A stretch of 64,000 bases of DNA from Lactifluus volemus (GCA_022376515.1 WTXI01000008.1:186001-250000); one strand, 5' to 3'. Positions 1 to 14,806 are shown, counted from the first letter of the stretch. A program made the numbers and translations. The notes: generated from the letters alone by a model not told the origin.

Positions 1-1
1 A

Positions 2-481
2 GCTCGTAGAGAGGGTTCAGCAGATCAAAGTTCCCCCTCGATATCGCCATCACCATCATCGTCAGATATGTTCACACTCGATAAAGGTGCCCAACAACAA
101 CAACGCAGCCGAGTTTTTGTCATGCGACCGCAGCAGCAGCAGCAGCAGGCGGTAAATGCGACCACCAGTAACACGGAAGGGAAAGCAGCCGCCATTGTGG
201 CTGCTGCGGACACGTCGGTCATATCGATCTCATCGAGCGATTCGGACCCGAATGTCGATGATCGTCTTCCGAGTTCGAACCGTGGTGGTTCTGAATCGTC
301 GTCTTCGGATGATGATGGTGGTGGTGGTATGTTGCATCCCTTATTGATCGCGCGTTCGCGAGTTGGCGAGTTGTCGTCGCAACGACGGCGGCGACCACGG
401 CGATCTTTAGCCGACGACGCCACAGCCATTGCTCCTTCTGCTGTTCAAGATGTCGAATGTGAAATTATCGATCTAACGTAA
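2..481 (+). CDS. C-terminal part of an unknown Ser/Gln-rich protein (5' end outside window)
   Basis: The reading frame is open from the first bases of the window to the TAA at 479-481, so this is the 3' end of a longer gene; an internal ATG lies at 68. The visible 159 residues are low complexity. There are two Gln runs (the second coded by CAG repeats near 130-148), Ser/Asp-rich stretches and a basic patch RRRRPRR. Two segments resemble SUMO-interaction motifs, a hydrophobic core followed by acidic or serine residues: VISISSSDSD and, at the very C-terminus, CEIIDLT. This suggests a SUMO-reading nuclear protein such as a ubiquitin ligase or chromatin factor, but no enzymatic domain is visible and no family is recognised. 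It is convergent with TSC2. An antisense frame over 25-429 is open too but is low complexity. Confidence 0.6.
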   Translation, partial: ARREGSADQSSPSISPSPSSSDMFTLDKGAQQQQRSRVFVMRPQQQQQQAVNATTSNTEGKAAAIVAAADTSVISISSSDSDPNVDDRLPSSNRGGSESSSSDDDGGGGMLHPLLIARSRVGELSSQRRRRPRRSLADDATAIAPSAVQDVECEIIDLT

Positions 482-824
482 ATGAATGCGCATCATTTGT
501 CATGTAAATGTATACAGTACTGTACGTACAGGCAATCTAATTCCATGTGGTCAAGCTTTGGACGTCTTGTTACTTTGCCAGCAACCGCTTATAATAACGG
601 GGGCCCCCCTGTACATTTCTTTTTAGAAAAAGGAACAGATTTGAATTTGTGATGATTACAAGTGAACGTTTGGGCGGGAGTAACGAAGTTCAAAAATCCA
701 AGGTTACTGTACAACTAGCTAACTAAAAAAAAAAAGCAAGCAAAAGCGAAGAAAAAGATAATGATAATCCAATTTCATTGTTGACCACACACCACGAAAC
801 GGACCAAAAGAAAAAAAAAAGGGC
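482..824. other. Convergent intergenic region, 3' UTRs
   Basis: This gap separates the 3' ends of the partial upstream gene and of TSC2. It contains A-rich runs (near 725-735 and 809-820) and TACAGTACTGTAC-like palindromic sequence near 513-527. No coding potential was seen. Confidence 0.5.
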
Positions 825-3800
825 TTAAAACTCTACGGTGAAATCACGTGATGACTCTTGGAGTAGAAAACCTTCACCGTCCTCCGGTTCGGGCGCTGGA
901 GGCATCTGCGCTCGAAACCTTTTGATCGCTTGTAAGCGTGCTCTCCAATTGGTCTGCACTTCCACCTGTACGGTATCACCCTGCGTATACTGAAAGACGG
1001 AAGCGAACCAATCTCCGAGCAAGCTGAGCTGTCTGACGAGTAACGGCAAGTTTTCGGCCGAGATGAGCTTGAACTGGCCGATGGGGGTAAACTCAGACAT
1101 GCCGGGCGCACGTTGGACGGTGACGCGAAAGTACTCGTTCTGATGTAGGTGGTTGGAGAAGGCCGAGATGGCACCGAGAGAGTGAGGTTCGATGACGATG
1201 TTGACGAATTGGAATTGGGTGAGGAGCGTGTCGAAACGATAGGGTAGACCGGAATCGTTCCAGATGATCCGGACCGAATCGTTACCGATGTGCCGCTTCT
1301 TGTTGTGAAACTGTGGGTCGTCCGCGTGGTTCGGCATCAACGTCGCGGTGTGATAGAGGATCTGACCAATGTCGTCCCACCACGCGTAAGCGTATTCTCC
1401 GTCCTCGTCCGGGTCAAGACCGCCCGCGTAGACATCCACTTGACCACGCAAGTTGATCAGCCGACCGATTCCTTCGAGGAAACGCGTGTACGCGGGCGAG
1501 CCATGGTCGTTTCCGAGGATCTCCCTCTCGTGCGTCTGACCGGGGGCGACGTACATGATCCCGACTTTGTGCGTATCAATGACGGGCATTCGATCGAGCG
1601 TGCGGAAAAAGGTAGGGAGACCGGACGTATCCACCACTTTGCTTCTCCTCTGGCCGACATTACGCCCGTACTGTGATAGCTGCAGGGCAAAGAACGACGG
1701 ATCGATGGCGACTTCCTTGCGCCTCTGAGAGGGCGCGGAACGTTGCCAAACGTAACCCGTGATCGGATCTGGCCGAGGCGATTCTTCCTCTGCACTTGGA
1801 TACAAAGTCCGGACGATATCCTGTTTTTACGGATGTGTTGGGAACCAGAGCCACAAAAAAAAAGCCTGAAACCTGATAGAGGGGGGGGGATGGTGAAGTG
1901 GGGGGAGAACGTACCTGATAAAGTTCATCGTCCTCTCCGAGCGACTCATGATTCATGGATAGCATCGCAGGGACGGAAAGCATGTCGGGATCTACCTCTC
2001 CCGGACCGACCATCGGTACGTTCTCGATTCGAGCCAAGATGCGCGTCAAACCCGACGCCCGACGGGCGGTCACCTCTACCCAACCGATTTTAGAAAGCGC
2101 CCGGATCGTGACCAGCGCGTTTCCCACCACCCACGTTTTCTCCGTGGTCACTTCGGCGGGCGTCCGATGCGCGACCGGGTTCGTGACAATGTCGCTCAGC
2201 ATCGAGTTGGTCGGTCGAGGATCCGCGCTGGCGTACGTGTATCTCGCGAGCCAATCGAAACAGACTTCTGCCGGTTCGTCAACGTCATTCTGGTCCCCGT
2301 TAGCCAAGAGCAGCTGCCTGGTGATATACTTGACGTGTTTGGGCCGATCCTGTAACTTGACGGCGAGGAACCAGAGATAGACGATATAGTACGACATGAC
2401 GCGCAGATGCTGAGAGAGCGCCCAGGACGTGTCTGGTGACGCTTCGGGCCGATTGTGTAAACGGAGATACTGCAACGCGACGCCAAAGACGAGCTTAAAG
2501 TCCGCTTCGGTAAAGTTGGCGTACAAGTGGGGAAGCGAACCGACGATCGCGAGAAAGTCGATGATGTGCATCGCCATGCTCGCGTTGGTCATGATCTGCG
2601 ACAGCTTGGTGAGGATGTTCGGCAAGAAGCGCCTCGTGGAATTCGGAAGTTCAAAGGCGGAAAGTGAGAGTGCTTGCAGGCAAGCCTTGATGGTCGTCGG
2701 CTGGCCGCTCAAGCCAGCCATCAGCACCTCGACGAGGACGTGTTGTTTTGCGGAATCGAAACACTTGCGATAGCTGATCAGCACGGCGAGCGTGTGGCAA
2801 GCCAGTCCCTGCGCGTCCCTGGGTTTCAACCCCGTCGGCCAATTCACGATTCCGGACGCCAACTCCCCTTGCGAGATCTTGCTGCAGAGCATGATCAACA
2901 ACTTGCCGATCGCGGCGCTAGTCTTGGGTCCGCAGAAGAAATGCTTGTTCGCGAGCAACGTCGGCAGATGGCACAGCACGTACGACAAGATTTCCCAATC
3001 CTTTTCTTCCGATATGAGGTCGATGACGGCGTGGAGGAAACATGAGATGGGAAGCACGATGCGATTTCCGGGTTCAGAATCGTAAGAAATGAGTCCGTCC
3101 GAGGGAGTGTCCGACTCGGGTATGGTGAACGGTAACGAATCAGGCACGGACCAAATCGGTTTTCGAGGTCGGGGGTTTTCAGCAGCAGCAGCAGCAGCAG
3201 AAGCAGGAGAACCAACAGTAGTCAGCTGGCGATTGGGCACTCTAGAACGACTCCGACTGGAAGCCGAACGCGAAGGTCGGGCGTCACGTCCACGAGACGT
3301 GTGCCGTCCATTCCGCTCCGGAGCTCGCGCCCGCGCCCTAATAATCTCCTGCGGATCCGACTCTTCGTGCTGCTGCGACACCACCGGTTCACTGACGGCC
3401 ACGTTGGAGACCTCTACTCCCACTCTCCCGACGAGTCCCGCAAGAGCGGCGATACTTCCCAACCGATCGTACCTCTCACATACCGAATAGAGTCTATGAT
3501 CCCTATCGACGCGAAGTCTAAAGAAAAATTGCAAGATGGCGAGACGGGCGCGGGCGGATTTGGCGGTCGAGATGAGGTCGACGAGGATGTGAAAGACGCG
3601 TACGGCGAGGGTGCGATTACGGTCAGAGAGCGAGTAGGGCGTAAAGGCGAGCTGTGCGAATATGTGTACAAGTGCCACGACGGCGCCGAGCGCGGCGGGC
3701 ATGCCTCCTCCTGCCCCTCCTGCTGCGGTCGTCGTCGGATCGAGTGTGATATTGACGGAGGAGGACGTGTCGTCTGTTACGCGTGGAGAGGCGGCGGCCT

Positions 3801-6451
3801 GGGAACGTGCGGCAGAGGTTGCGGACGCGCCCGTAGTGAAAGAAGAAATCAACGACATGACACCAGGCATGGCTGAAGAAGGTTCTCTTTCACGTTGAGG
3901 AGAACCTGGATAATCAAACTGTCCTCTAGCCAATACTGGCGACACGTTGGACGACAACGTTCCCACAGGCGACGATACCAGCATCGCCGCCGTCGCCGTC
4001 GCCTCGCCTTCGATCACGTCATCTCCATCTGCGGCGGTCGTTTTGAGGAGTTCAAGCATAGGTGTGGTCAACGTTTCTTCCAACACTCTATCAGCGTCCT
4101 CCTCCGCCTCTGCCGACGTCGTTTCGCTCTTTTCCTGTGCCTCGATGGTGCGTAGCACGAGCTCATCCGCAAGGATGTTCCACACCACCTCGTACCCATC
4201 TCTTTCCCCTTTTCTATAATCCTGCCTCACACAAAAGTCCATGACGAGATCGACGAACGGACGTCGATGCGATGGCACGTCGCGCACCGACGCGCTCACG
4301 GCCTGCAACGCGTCGAGCAGCGCGGTTCGCGTCAACGGTCGCGCCACAATCGAGCTTAGCTCGTGCAAGCTCAAGATAGAAGACCAGTTGGCCAGCCAGT
4401 CGTGAGAGATGGGTGAGAGGTCGCCACGCTCGAACATGACCGTGACGATGGTGGCGGTGTCAGAGTCGACGAGGTGGTCGGCGATCGAGAGCAGGATGGT
4501 GGATAGGTATGGGTTGCAAGGCGTGCTGGCGTGGTCTCGAGACAGGAGAGCGGACAGGATTCTGAGGAATGGCGTTGGAGCATCGCTGGGACGTAAGAGC
4601 GGCACGATAAAAGGACTCCCGTCCAAATTTCTATATACCATCATCTATCAGCACCCCAAAAAAAGAGAGAGAAAGAGAAGAAGCGCACTTGAGCGGTTGG
4701 ATGTACCGAGCAAGAATGAGCAAGGTCTCTCCGACCACGTTCGTCTCGTCCTCAGCAACTTCGACATCATAACAATCATCCGCACGTTCATCGTACTCTT
4801 GAAAAATATCCCTCAACGCTCCAGCAATCTCCAACAGCACGTCCTCCCTCTCCGCGTCCCCACCGCCACCATCTTCCTCTGGTCGCACGGCACCGACCCA
4901 CGCCTCGGCGGCCCTACGAAGCAATCGACCGACCTTGCCGAGATCGCCACGCGTGAACTCGTCTTTGGACCACGCACGCTCCACAAGTCCATGCTCGATG
5001 TTGACATCGCTGATGCCGAGACCTCCAGACGGGCCGCTAGAGTCGGGGTTGTTGCTTATGCGTGCGATATAAGATCTAGCTAGACGCGTGCACAGCGCGC
5101 GCCGCACGAATATTCGCAGAGTGCGACATGCACCGGTGGCCGTCTGCACACTCACACGCCAGGCGCCCGCGCCCGCGCAGTGGTGTTGCAAGTGCTGTCT
5201 GAGGATGATGAAACAACTGGCGGTGTAAGGCCCGTTTAGGATCGGGTCGAGGACCTCGATGATGTGACGTTCGAGCGGGTACTGTGGCTGAGTGTGAGGA
5301 GACATCTCGAATTGCTCACTAGAGCTGAGGGAGAGACGGGGCAGGTGACTAGCGTTGAGCGCGAGGGCGCGGAAGAGTACCGGGAGGATGGTTTTGAGGT
5401 GGATCGGGCTCAGATAGCGCGCTTGCGCGTCGAGGTGATCCAGGTAGAGCGACACCGCGATGTCGGCCGGTCGGCGCGGGGGTGGGGGTGGAGGGGCGAG
5501 GGGCGATGGAGTGACGGGTGATGATGAGGCGACTGCGATGGAAAGGGATAGGGAAGCAGAAGAGTGGTGTCGTCGATGAACTTGCGTGGCCGTACGCGTT
5601 GGGGTGGGTGGGATCGATGAACTGGCACCCTGTGAGATTTCTGAGCTGGTGGCGTACCACGACGAAGGGTCGCTCTGCGAGGAAGAAGAGGCGAGGGCAC
5701 GCTCTATGAGATCACCGAAGAAATTGAGGACGCTGCCGATGGTAGATTCGCTTAGCCTAGCGAGGATCTCAGGTCTCGAAGTGGTCGCGGTGAGGAATGA
5801 GCCGAGCGCATCGACGCTGCGTTCCCTCTCTGCGCGCTCAGTCGAGGAAGAGGAAGACATGCCGCCGCCGATAACGGGCGTGGGCAGCAACAACCCAGCA
5901 AAAGCACCATCGATCCAGGTCTGGAGCATATCAAGCAGCTGCGGCTCTACACCTGCAATCTCTGCACCTCCGCGCGTAAAAGCTGTGAAAGCGCGAAAGC
6001 GAGCCTCCCAGACGTCAGCATGCCAAGCGTTGTGACCGCGTGCGGTGAAAAGGGAAAAGAGCGCGATACGTTCCGAGGCTCTTAGCGCCAAGGGCGGGTC
6101 GGTACGCTCGAGAAAGGCGGTGAGGATATCGTAACCAGCGGTTCGCAAGGAGGCGGGTGCGTCGGCTTCGCAGAGGGAAGCTAGTATGGGTGTGAGGGAG
6201 GAAAGTTGGACGGTCGATGCGTTTGGGAGGGCGGCGGAGAGCGCACGCGCGGCGGAGAGTGAGGGCACGGCGGGTGGAGACAAGGCAGTGATCAGTTCGT
6301 CGACGGAATGGCTCGTGGGCTCAGGCAAGGCAGGCGTCGTGGGCGGTGGAGGGTCATTACGGCCAGCACGACGCCATGGAAAGGTTGCGAAAGTGGTGGT
6401 ATTGGATCGTCCACGAGAGCGAAATTGAGGCTCGACCTCTTGAGGTGACAT
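825..6451 (-). CDS. TSC2: Tuberin, TSC2 Rheb GTPase-activating protein
   Basis: Three exons, 6451-4689, 4630-1915 and 1820-825, with introns of 58 and 94 nt, give a 1,824-residue protein, the usual tuberin length. The N-terminal half is helical and HEAT-like, as in the tuberin N-terminal region. A Ser/Arg-rich linker lies near 3,200-3,300 bp. The last exon holds the Rap/Ran-GAP domain: VGIMYVAPGQ, then HIGNDSVRIIWND near residue 1,670, which carries the catalytic asparagine thumb (GND). In the family, TSC2 with TSC1 switches off Rheb and so restrains TORC1. TSC1 is not in this window. The ATG at 6449-6451 is the first in frame and both junctions keep phase, so this gene appears intact. The first donor (GTGCGC) and its acceptor were chosen by frame continuity (QPLK/NLDGSPF). 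Confidence 0.95.
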
Positions 6452-6611
6452 TCAGCTGATTAGCTCGGTGTGAGCAAAAAGTATCAAGAAAGACAGAATT
6501 ATTCTGAACTCGCACAGCGTTTTTTTTTTTTGATGTTGAATGTGGTCAAGTAGAAGGAGAGGAGAGCAAGATGGGTTTGGCAGTACCCGAAATCTTATCG
6601 CACCGACAATT

Positions 6612-7552
6612 CTATAACAACACAAATCGCGAACAAAGGCAAAGGCACACTGAAAAGATATCAACTTTAAGTAAAGGATCCCACATCGCTACTTTGCATC
6701 CGACTCTGAATGTTACGATCGGGACGTTCTTCGCATCGTGCGGTAGGACAGAGAATAGAACGTGTATCGAGGTACCATCCCTGCTGTTCCGACACCGTGC
6801 TAAACACAGAAGCATACCGATTCCCCCTCGTTGGGGTGGGAGTTTAGGAGCACTCGAAACATGCTCGATATCCACAACCATGAGAGCGGAATCTGGTGAG
6901 GGTGTGCTTTTCCGCCAGAGTGATAACGCCGTATTCTTCTTTCCGATGACATGTGAAGCCCTCTCTGCCAATCCCCCTCTGCGGGGCATGGGTTCATCAG
7001 GACCGAAATGAAAAACCGACCCAAACTCACCTCAGGTATCGAATTTCCTTGCCAATGCCGCCGCCGGCCTTTCGAGGGCTCACTTGCAAACCCTGCGAAT
7101 CACTTTCTCGATCGGTGTGAAATGTTGCATGCCATTCTGTTCCAAAGTCAATGCGAGCAAATCGGCCCTTGCGCCTTCTGTCCACGGATCTGTTGCGAGC
7201 GCGATCCTCGTCTCGGATATAGGTTTCGATGGGCGTAGGAGAGGAACTTGGACAAGTCGGGTGTGGTTGCAGGTACGGGTACGGGGAGATTCGTGGGTGG
7301 TACATGGAGTGCTGGAGGTTTGATGACTTTTGTTACTGTCAATGTTGTAGGTGGTTGCGGCGGAGGAGAAAGGACGCGTGTAGACAGGGCTGGTGTACGA
7401 CGGAGACTTTCCAAGTTGACAATAACTTGACGATGTCGTGTCTTTGTCGTTTCCCTCTGATTTGGTGTAAAATCTGAACTGAAATTAGGGAGACGACGAC
7501 ACTTTTTGGTTTTACTCTGATCAGGTTCAGTATCACTTTGTCGCTTTGACAT
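6612..7552 (-). CDS. Unknown protein with uncertain exon structure
   Basis: The start is the ATG at 7550-7552 (MSKRQSD). The first part is basic and Pro/Thr-rich, with no known domain. The frame ORF from 7552 ends at 7148, but the more protein-like continuation (RDEDRARN, FARIDFGTEW, KEIRYL) is in another frame from about 7240. It then splices at a good donor (CTGAG/GTGAGT, 7030/7029) to an exon starting at 6978 (GGLAERASHVIGKK). That exon carries a hydrophobic segment (IVTFRVG.KVAMWDP) that could be an OB-fold-like strand pattern, which is only a guess. The join between the first two parts needs either an unusual intron or a 1-base sequence error. The 3' end is also open to doubt, since a possible intron follows GCK near 6707. 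The gene is divergent from the kinase gene, with 54 bp between the ATGs. Confidence 0.45.
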
Positions 7553-7606
7553 GGGTAAAGGTGTGTGTGACAGAGATGTCACCTCGCTTACTCTTTAACC
7601 GTCTCT
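7553..7606. promoter_or_regulatory. 54-bp divergent promoter region
   Basis: This is the gap between the ATG of the unknown minus-strand gene (7552) and the ATG of the kinase (7607). Both promoters and 5' leaders must overlap the neighbouring gene. No TATA box was seen. Confidence 0.45.
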
Positions 7607-9504
7607 ATGGGTGATCCATTCGACGTTATACCCTTCGACGTACGCCAACTGTCCTTTTAATTACTCACAGATTTAATTAGATGTATACAGGACATCAAAG
7701 GTGGATGGTCAAAGCTCGGTGCAGGTTCCTTCGGGAACGTTTACAAGGGTAATTACTAATGAATCCCGAACCCAACTATCCTCACATCCTTGCAGGTTCA
7801 TATCTTGGCATTGATGTCGCCATCAAAGAGGTCCTTCCCTCTACCGACTACGATGTTGCCAAGTACTTTGAAAGAGAGTGGCGTCTCCTCAAGTATGCAC
7901 CTTCATCTTTACTTATCTCTCATCTCACAAACCACTATAGAGAGTCGAGGCACCCCAACGTCGTCCTCTACCTTGGTCTCTCTCGCGCTCCCGAACCTGA
8001 TGGCCGCATCTTTATCATTTCAGAGTTTATCGAAAATGGTACTTCCCCCCAACCACCACATGCCAAATCCTTACCTTTTAATAGGTAACCTTCGCCAATA
8101 TATCCACGACAAATCCAAGCCGCTGCCTTGGCGTCTCCGACTTTCCTTTGCAACCGATATCGCACGTGCCCTCGCCTACCTCCACGCCCGCAAATGTATC
8201 CACCGCGACCTCAAGGGCGAGAATCTGCTCGTCACCACCAACGGCCGCCTCAAGATCACCGATTTCGGATTCGCGCGTATCGCGGCTCGCAACAAGGAAG
8301 AGTCCCGTCGACTCACCTTTTGCGGAACCGACGCATACATGTCCCCTGAAATCCTGCTCGGCCACGAGTTTGACCTTCCCACCGATATCTTCTCCTTTGG
8401 CGTCATACTCGCCGAACTCGCCGCGCGCCACCTCGCCGACGATCATCATTTTGCACGAGCCGCGCCTTCGTTTGCCGTCGACGCCGATGAAGTGCGCGAG
8501 CGCGCCAACTCGGGATGTCCGACCGAGTTTACTCGGTTGGCGATCGAGTGCATCGATGTAGATTCCGCGTTGCGGCCCACCACTCGAGCCATCCTCGACC
8601 GTCTCCGTTCAATTGAAGCGGATGTCTTGGCACGTGGAGAAGAAACCGAGTTGCATACGGGAGCGTCAAGTTTATGTCCGGCCAGCGACGTCATCATGCC
8701 GCCGTCCCTCGTATCCCGAGTTTTGGGCAAGGGATCGGTGGGAGCATTCGGTTGAGCGTGTTGAGTTCGCAGCGATACGAGACGAGTGAGGATGAGGAAG
8801 AAGAGTTGAGTGACGCGGTGAGCAGGCTCGAGAGCGTCACCGTCGTTGAGGATGGCGTACCTTTGGCATCGACCGTGTCAGCCAATGGTAACGAATCGCA
8901 GCAGGCTCTGCTAGGTACGCGCTCTGAGTATAGCACCACCGTCATTCGCGGACAGATCTTCCCTCAATCGACCTTTCCTCCTCCTCTCTCCTCTATCCTC
9001 ACCGTGCGAGCATCACCCATCGAACAACGACCTCCAATCCCAAACCGTCCCCTTCCCGCAGAACCTGAATCGACGTCTGCGATTTCTGTAGCGTCATATT
9101 ACACGGCCTCTGACGAAGAAGAAGCGTCGATCGCCGCAGCCACTGAGGGCAGTTCCTCGCACCTCCTCGCCGCCGTACACCGCTTTACACTCATCAAACC
9201 CGGCACTACGGCGAAACGGATCACCTGTGAGAACACAGCCGGATCATCGTCGGCTCATCAAGGGTGGAGCGCTCTCGACTTTTTCTTTGCCGGTGGTGGT
9301 CTGTTACTCGGAGGAGGTGGAGTAGGCGGTGGCGGCGGCAAGTGCGATATTTGTTCGAAGAAGCTGGGACGGAAAGCCGTACTCGAGTGCGATGACTGTG
9401 GGTTACGCGCGCACGTCAAGTGCGGTGAAGATGCCCCTAGGGATTGCGCGATTCGTGCTGCCGCCGCCGTGAACAAGGACAAGTCACCGTATTCTCATCG
9501 TTAG
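7607..9504 (+). CDS. TKL-family protein kinase with C-terminal C1-like zinc finger
   Basis: Six exons fit in frame: 7607-7639, 7691-7748, 7796-7892, 7941-8038, 8085-8710 and 8773-9504, giving 547 residues. Kinase motifs appear in order: Gly loop GAGSFGNVYKG, VAIK lysine, catalytic HRDLKGEN, DFGFAR, and SPEI in place of APE. A serine/threonine kinase of the LISK/TKL type, common in basidiomycetes, is the best fit. A Ser/Glu-rich linker follows. The end has CDIC-x10-CDDC-x4-H-x2-C-x7-C, the zinc-ligand spacing of a C1 (phorbol ester/DAG type) domain. The expected leading histidine lies about 57 residues upstream instead of 12, separated by a Gly-rich stretch. The first 33-nt exon (MGDPFDV) was chosen because it keeps phase with a GTACGC donor. 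No substrate can be named. Confidence 0.85.
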
Positions 9505-9510
9505 TTTTTT

Positions 9511-9540
9511 GACACGACACGACACGACACGACACGATAC
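9511..9540. repeat. GACAC pentanucleotide repeat
   Basis: Five perfect GACAC copies plus an imperfect sixth (GATAC) lie just after the kinase stop codon, in its 3' UTR. Confidence 0.85.
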
Positions 9541-9721
9541 ATTAGTTTATGACACGTTTTACGACCCATGGTACTGTATCCTTATTACAACGAATGTGAC
9601 AATTGTGACTCTTGTCACGGTGACGTGGCTTAATTTGTACCGTGTACGTGGCCATTTTTAAAAATAAAAAAATAAAAAGGGAAGAGCTCTTTGCATTCCT
9701 CTTCTCAACTCTTTCCCAATC

Positions 9722-12325
<2,604 letters not shown>

Positions 12326-12424
12326 CGTTATGTATACTTCACAGTAATACCACGTTTGTCGATTAGAAGAAAGACAATACACGACTGATGCAACAACATA
12401 TCATATCTTAACATATAGATGCGT

Positions 12425-14806
12425 CTAGTAACCTTCAAATCCTCCTCCAGCCCACTGTCCTGGTTGGCCCATGCCCATGCCCATACCCATGCCACCCATA
12501 CCCATGTTCCCCATGTTCCCCATGGCCGCCATATTTCCCATATTCCCCATCGCAGCCATACCCGACATCCCACCCACCATACCATCGCCCATCCCACCCA
12601 CCACCATCCCATCGTCTCCCATCCCATTCACACCGCCGCCGTCCCACATCCCACCCGAGCCATCCGACATGTACTGATGATGATGGTACCCGCTCTCGCC
12701 ATTGCCAACAGTCCATCCAGACTGCTGCTGCTCACTAGCAATACCACCGTTTCCACCGCCACTCGCACCTCCTCCGTCGTTTCCACTGTGGCCATCAAAT
12801 ACGGCAGCAGCGGCGGCACTGCTGGGTGTCATCCCGTGCATACCCATACCAGCCATACCCATACCCATCGGCATACCTCCCATAGCATTATTGGCGGCGG
12901 CGGCGTGAGGTGGTGGTGGCCAGCCCATACCGACTCCAACGCCGATTCCGAACGTGGCGGCGGCGGCAGCTGCAGCTGCAGCCGCAGCAGCCGGGTTCAT
13001 GTTCATGTTCATGTTCATGCCACCCATGTTCATAGCGCCCATACCGGGTAGACCGACCATGCCCATGTCTAACATGTTGGGTTGTAGGTGGTGAGCGTGA
13101 TGGTGAGCATGAGGGTGATGGTAAGGGCGTGATGGAGGTTTCATCATCATTCCTCCTCCTCCTCGAGGTCCCATCGATACTCCACCGCTGAGACCACCGC
13201 CCATGCCGAGACCACCACCACCAACACCACCCCCACCTGCGCTCGCACCGCCAGATTGGGAGTTGCCACCGCCACCGCCTCCGCCGCCGCGTACAGGCGA
13301 TTTTGGACGAAGCGCATCGACCTCTGTAAAAATAAATAAATTTTTTTGGTTTCGAATCGGATGAAAGAAAAGAAAAGGTTTTTATTTTATTTACCAGGTG
13401 TCATGGGTACAACGGCACGGCCGTTTTGCAGCCAAGCACGCATGGCAGATTCCCATTTATCCTGATCCCATCGCTCTGCGCGATCGACGCCGAGTTCCTG
13501 TCCGAGCACGTTGGTCGTCGTACTGTCGAGGAGCTGTTCGGGCGATAATTGCGCGTCGGCGGCGCGTAATGATTGGACGGCTTGCACGTGCGTTTCTTCG
13601 CCGTCGGCGAGGACGCTCACCCAGCCGCGACGTAGAGAGCGCGCGCGTGCGAAGAGCTCGAGACGTCGTAGGCCTAGACAGAAATTTTCGACGAGGGTGT
13701 AGATCTCGGGTGGCTTGCGAGTTGGATCGGTAGCATCGCCTTCCCAGAGGATCACGTCCGTGTCTTTTTTTTTTTTAAAAACGGGAGGGTTGATTACAGT
13801 AAATGGCGTGCGAAAGGGAAGGGAGGGCGTACCGACGTTACAGTGGACGAACCAAGAGTCTGTCGATCGGCGGACTGTACCACGGATACCGATGAGACAA
13901 TGTTGCTTTGTACGCGTCAACAGAGAGGTCGTCGGTGGGTCTGTCTGTGAACAAGTCGGGAGCGGGTCAGGTCGAGAGAATGGTGAAAATTCTTATTTTG
14001 AAGGCGTACACCAGGTCCGTGATTACCCTTGCGATTGGTCTTGACCCAACACACGTCCTCACAGCGGCGGTAACCCCACTTGGCGAGGACCTCGCGACCG
14101 CGCTCGAGTCCGTCCCCGGCACCGCTGCCGACCCAGAGAAAGACAAAGGAAGGATCGGCAGCGAGTGCGGAGAGGGGAAGTTCTTGCAAGGTGTCCCACG
14201 AGAATGAGGGCGATAAAGGCGGGTCGATGACGATCACGTCAAATTTGGACGGTTGGAGCGTGGCGAGCTCGGAAAAGGGAAGGTATGTCGGCGGGAGGGC
14301 GTACTCTGTTACCGACACTTTCTTGAGTGCGAGCAGGCGCTGCTGTTTGGGGTATCTGGGAGCGTAATCACATCAAGTTACAATTGAGGATAAGAAAAGG
14401 ATACAAACTCTTCGAATCGCCTCTCGGGTTCGGCCCCAAGGACCCAATTCTGCGGCCACTCGCCGCCATCGACGTAGCGCTGCGAATAGTCGTTTCTGAT
14501 AGTTTCTTCCTCGGGAATATAATTCTCATAGTGTATCGCACGCGCACGCTTAGCTGGTGGTAGATCGGCTCTTGGAGGTTTCCGACGGGGTAGTAGGAGA
14601 GGAGAAGAAGGCGGGGAAGGTGGCGGGGACGGTTTAGGAGATGTTACGAGAGGTAGTTTGAGTATCGATAGCGGAGGCGACGGGAGAGCGCGTAGTTTTC
14701 GTCTGTGAGACTTTTGAGAGTCTTTAACTCTTGCGATTAATGCGAAATGTTGAGACAACAAGTCATTCGCAGAGGCCAACGTTTGACTGACGGTGACCGT
14801 AGCCAT
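12425..14806 (-). CDS. METTL14: METTL14-type MT-A70 family protein (m6A writer complex subunit)
   Basis: Five exons, 14806-14409, 14355-14027, 13940-13833, 13763-13395 and 13323-12425, give 700 residues. The core matches METTL14: NDYSQRYVDGG, PQNWV, FDVIVIDPPL, FLWVGSG, KWGYRRCEDVCWVKTN, TKQHCLIGIRGTVRRSTD, LRRLELFARA.S.RRGW, and LRPKSP at the start of the tail. In animals this subunit pairs with METTL3 and supports mRNA adenosine N6-methylation. The catalytic-loop position reads DPPL rather than the EPPL of animal METTL14. The C-terminal 300 residues are low complexity (Gly/Met repeats, a run of Ala, His pairs) in place of RGG repeats. The N-terminal 140 residues are Pro/Ser-rich. The ATG at 14804-14806 faces NOC2. 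Confidence 0.94.

Noticed and set aside
25..429. Antisense ORF over the first gene
   Set aside because: Low complexity caused by CAG and GAT repeats read backwards; the plus frame has sensible motifs and runs to the window edge.
1290..1676. Plus-strand ORF inside the TSC2 GAP exon
   Set aside because: It overlaps a strongly conserved domain on the other strand and shows no domain of its own.
12471..12908. Plus-strand ORFs rich in Met-Pro-Ile over the METTL14 tail
   Set aside because: They are antisense shadows of the Gly/Met repeat coding sequence and have no domain.
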